Below are positions 5,210 through 6,910 of a stretch of DNA of 6,910 nucleotides, one piece after another (position 1 is the first letter of the stretch; every line of letters starts with the position of its first letter). The stretch is taken from NCBI GenBank assembly GCA_013812485.1, contig JACCTJ010000041.1, forward strand, positions 1 to 6,910, in the 5' to 3' direction. The notes under the pieces were generated by a model. It was not told where the DNA came from, ran no database searches, and saw nothing but the letters and a program-made list of their open reading frames with translations. The position numbers and the translations under genes were made by a program. This DNA is from Thermoleophilaceae bacterium (lineage in GTDB: Bacteria; Actinomycetota; Thermoleophilia; Solirubrobacterales; Thermoleophilaceae).

Positions 5210-5561
5210 GCTCGACGCCCTCAGGGTCCGCGACGAGCTCCTGCAGGCGATGTACTGGATGCATGCCGAGGGCCTCGACGATGCGCCAACCGCCGAGAAT
5301 CTCGCGCGCTTCCTCGCGGTGCCCGCCGACACTCTCGGGGCCTATCTCGAGCGCTTCTGTGCCGATGGATACCTGGAGCGATCGGGGACCGGCTACCGCC
5401 TCACCGCCACGGGAGAGGAGCTCGGCAAGCGCACCTTCGCCGAGGAGTTCGCCGGCCTCACCGGGGCCGGCCACGGCGAGTGCGACGCCGACTGCTGGTG
5501 CCACGACTCGCCCGAGGACGCCGCGCGCTGCCTCGAGGATCGAGTCGGCCATACCCATTGA
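5202..5561 (+). CDS. Winged-helix protein with Cys/His-rich C-terminal tail
   Basis: 119 residues. Residues about 8-75 fit a winged-helix DNA-binding fold: helix 'RVRDELLQAMYWMHAEGL', recognition region 'TAENLARFLAVPADTLGAYL', then the wing 'DGYLERSGTGYRLTATGEEL'. After this, residues 91-119 hold His91, Cys94, Cys98, Cys100, His101, Cys110, His117 and His119, including a C-x3-C-x-C-H cluster. Such a tail is likely to bind metal (Ni, Zn or an Fe-S cluster). Together with its place between nickel-enzyme maturation genes, this suggests a metal-responsive regulator; that is inference. Start: GTG at 5202 with GGAGG 9 bases upstream, overlapping the stop of the CooC-like gene by eight bases. It ends 22 bases before the PadR start. 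A cysteine-rich accessory protein that does not bind DNA remains possible. Confidence 0.8.
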   Translation: MGELDALRVRDELLQAMYWMHAEGLDDAPTAENLARFLAVPADTLGAYLERFCADGYLERSGTGYRLTATGEELGKRTFAEEFAGLTGAGHGECDADCWCHDSPEDAARCLEDRVGHTH

Positions 5562-5583
5562 GGCGGCTTCGCGCGAGTCCGCA

Positions 5584-5952
5584 GTGGAGGTGACTCCACC
5601 GAAGGACTTCCTGCGTCCCTGCCTGCTGCTCCTGCTCCGCGAGCACCCCGCCCACGGCTACGACCTGCTCGAGCGCACGCAGGCTTTCGGGTTCAAGTCC
5701 TCAGACCCCGGCCGGCTCTACCGGGCCCTCCGAGCGCTTGAGCGCGACGGCCTCGTGCACTCGACCTGGGAGGTCTCGGACACGGGCCCCGACCGGCGCA
5801 TCTACCAGCTCACTCGCCCTGGGATGGAGGAGCTCCACCGCCGCGTCCGCGCCATCGCGGGCACGCGCCGGCTGATGGACGCCTTCTTGGGGCGCTACGA
5901 GGAGTTCGTGGCGCTCGCGCGAGAGAGCGAACCGCGGCGCGCCTCGCGCTGA
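5584..5952 (+). CDS. PadR-family transcriptional regulator
   Basis: 122 residues from GTG 5584, typical of short PadR proteins. The signature is clear: 'LRPCLLLLLREHPAHGYDLL' in the first helices, the recognition helix region 'DPGRLYRALRALERDGLV', and the wing 'TGPDRRIYQLTRPGMEEL'. The C-terminal helix (about 85-115) would mediate dimerisation. PadR proteins are dimeric winged-helix repressors that respond to small molecules or other signals, usually acting on adjacent genes. The frame is open much further upstream, but that part overlaps the Cys-rich gene in another frame and does not look like protein; GTG 5590 is an alternative start. No strong ribosome site is visible for either. The stop overlaps the CTG start of the next ATPase. 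The family call is firm; the inducer is unknown, and control of this operon is inference. Confidence 0.88.
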   Translation: MEVTPPKDFLRPCLLLLLREHPAHGYDLLERTQAFGFKSSDPGRLYRALRALERDGLVHSTWEVSDTGPDRRIYQLTRPGMEELHRRVRAIAGTRRLMDAFLGRYEEFVALARESEPRRASR

Positions 5953-6770
5953 CCGCTCCGCCGCCGCCGCGCCTCGCGATCGTCGGGAAGGGCGGCGTAG
6001 GAAAATCCGTGCTTGCAGGGACGGTGGCGCGCCTCTTGGCTCGCCGGGGCCATAGCGTCCTCGCGCTTGACTCCGACACGATGCCCGGCCTCGCGGTCAG
6101 CCTGGGCCTCGGCGGGGCCGCCGACGCCCCTGCCCCGCTCGCCGACGCGGCCGAGCGGGGAGAGGACGGGCGCTGGCGGCTGAAGAAGGGCGTCGGCCCG
6201 GTGCGTGCCGTCGGTCGCTACGCGGTGGCAGCCCCAGACGGCGTCAAGCTGCTTCAGTCCGGCAAGCTGCCCGCGGAGGGAACCGGGCCCATCATGGGCT
6301 CGCTGCAGGCCTACTACAAGGTCGTCCATCGCCTCCCGCGGGCGCGCACCTTCGGCAATTGGGCGATCGTCGGCGATCTGCCCGCCGGTCCTCGTCAGGC
6401 CGCCTTCGACTGGGCGCCCTACGCCGAGACCTTCCTGATTCTGGCCGAGCCGACCTGGCAGTCGGCGCTGACGGCCCGTCGGGTTGCTCGGGTCGTGCGC
6501 TCCCGCCGCCGCGCGGCCACCGTCGGCGTCGTTGCGAGCAAGGTGGCGGGGCCGGCCGACGTCGGTCGCGTGGAGGAGCTGGTCGGAGAGCGCGTATTGG
6601 CGGCCATACCGGCCGACGAGGCGGTGGCAAGAGCCGAGCGAGCCGGCGCAGCGGTGCTCGACCACGCGACCTCCTCGCCGGCCGTCCGGGCGATCGAGCG
6701 CCTACTCGACGGACTGATGGTCATGGAACCGGCTGGAAGCTGTACCGTGCCCGACGTCGGGTCGCCATGA
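5949..6770 (+). CDS. CooC/MinD-like P-loop ATPase lacking the CxC motif
   Basis: 273 residues if it begins at CTG 5949, which overlaps the PadR stop (CTGA). No ATG, GTG or TTG precedes the P-loop in frame; the first ordinary start, GTG 6009, would begin inside it and give a dead protein. The start is therefore unusual but the upstream extent is required by the motif. The deviant Walker A GKGGVGKS is at residues 13-20, switch I is around Asp41 (ALDSDTMPG), and a switch II-like 'GDLPAGPRQ' has Asp143. Where CooC has GxGCxC this protein has G-T-G-P-I-M (Pro114, Met116), so the metal-binding cysteines are missing. The rest keeps the fold ('LILAEPTWQSALTARRVARV', 'VASKVAGPADVG'). It may be a heterodimer partner or a regulator of the neighbouring ATPases rather than a metal carrier. 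It overlaps the next gene by four bases (ATGA). CooC-related ancestry is likely; the function is uncertain. Confidence 0.78.
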   Translation: MTAPPPPRLAIVGKGGVGKSVLAGTVARLLARRGHSVLALDSDTMPGLAVSLGLGGAADAPAPLADAAERGEDGRWRLKKGVGPVRAVGRYAVAAPDGVKLLQSGKLPAEGTGPIMGSLQAYYKVVHRLPRARTFGNWAIVGDLPAGPRQAAFDWAPYAETFLILAEPTWQSALTARRVARVVRSRRRAATVGVVASKVAGPADVGRVEELVGERVLAAIPADEAVARAERAGAAVLDHATSSPAVRAIERLLDGLMVMEPAGSCTVPDVGSP

Positions 6771-6910
6771 AGATCGCGGTCGTCGGCAAGGGCGGGGTGG
6801 GCAAGACGACGGTATCGGGAACCGTCGCGCGCTCGCTTGCGCGCGTCGGCGACGACGTGCTCGCCCTCGACGCCGACGCCAATCCGATGGATGCGGGGTT
6901 TCGCCCGAGC
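6767..6910 (+). CDS. Third CooC-like P-loop ATPase (C-terminus beyond right edge)
   Basis: 48 residues are visible from ATG 6767, which overlaps the stop of the preceding ATPase. They contain the deviant Walker A GKGGVGKTT (residues 7-15), a following helix, and the switch I segment LALDADANPM with Asp35, as in CooC/MinD nickel-insertion ATPases. The beginning is very like that of the CooC-like gene at 4391, so the two are probably paralogues. The CxC region lies outside the window, so it cannot be said whether this copy is Cys, Sec or degenerate. That is the key comparison for the TGA in the first copy. It is co-transcribed with the genes upstream. Confidence 0.85.
   Translation, partial: MKIAVVGKGGVGKTTVSGTVARSLARVGDDVLALDADANPMDAGFRPS

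Noticed and set aside
4421..5332. Long minus-strand frame of 303 codons.
   Set aside because: Antisense to the CooC-like gene and the winged-helix gene, which have clear family motifs. Composition is typical of a shadow frame.
5206..5583. N-terminal extension of the PadR gene from GTG 5206 (248 residues).
   Set aside because: The extra 126 residues are Ser/Pro/Arg-rich out-of-frame reading of the Cys-rich winged-helix gene; short PadR proteins start right before the LRPCLLLLL segment.
5895..6665. Minus-strand frame of 256 codons.
   Set aside because: Antisense to the second P-loop ATPase, whose Walker A and switch motifs are clear; no protein-like pattern.

Overview
The window is very GC-rich, with G or C at most third codon positions, many GTG/TTG starts and tightly packed genes. 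This suits a high-GC actinobacterium, perhaps of the Thermoleophilia type; that placement is inferred from composition and gene content only. No rRNA, tRNA, CRISPR array or insertion sequence was seen.

The left half (1-3762) reads entirely on the minus strand. In transcription order it holds: a CHRD-domain lipoprotein-like secreted protein (3762-3145); two tiny single-pass membrane proteins (3148-2891 and 2880-2629); a hairpin that may be a terminator (2621-2602); about 460 bases with no convincing gene; three more tiny single-pass membrane proteins with overlapping ends (2168-1358); a DUF4383 membrane protein; a four-helix DUF1440-like membrane protein; and a CBS-pair protein that runs off the left edge. 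It looks like a cell-envelope or stress locus, with five different small 'one helix plus charged tail' proteins.

The right half (about 3885-6910) reads on the plus strand as one tight operon: a [NiFe]-hydrogenase maturation endopeptidase, a CooC-like nickel-insertion ATPase, a winged-helix protein with a Cys/His-rich tail, a PadR-type regulator, a second CooC-like P-loop ATPase, and a third cut by the right edge. Most junctions overlap by a few bases. The theme is nickel-enzyme maturation ([NiFe] hydrogenase or Ni-CO dehydrogenase) with local, possibly metal-responsive, regulation. The target enzyme is not in the window.

The most notable signal is inside the first CooC-like gene. Its frame is interrupted by one in-frame TGA at 4709-4711, exactly where the family has the first Cys of its metal-binding CxC motif, and the same frame continues with the rest of the protein. 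Starting 12 bases after that TGA is a perfect 9-bp hairpin whose tip reads GGUU, with the apical loop 21 nt from the TGA. This is the geometry of a bacterial SECIS element. The gene is therefore a candidate selenoprotein CooC (Sec-x-Cys instead of Cys-x-Cys). The alternatives are a nonsense mutation or a sequencing error.
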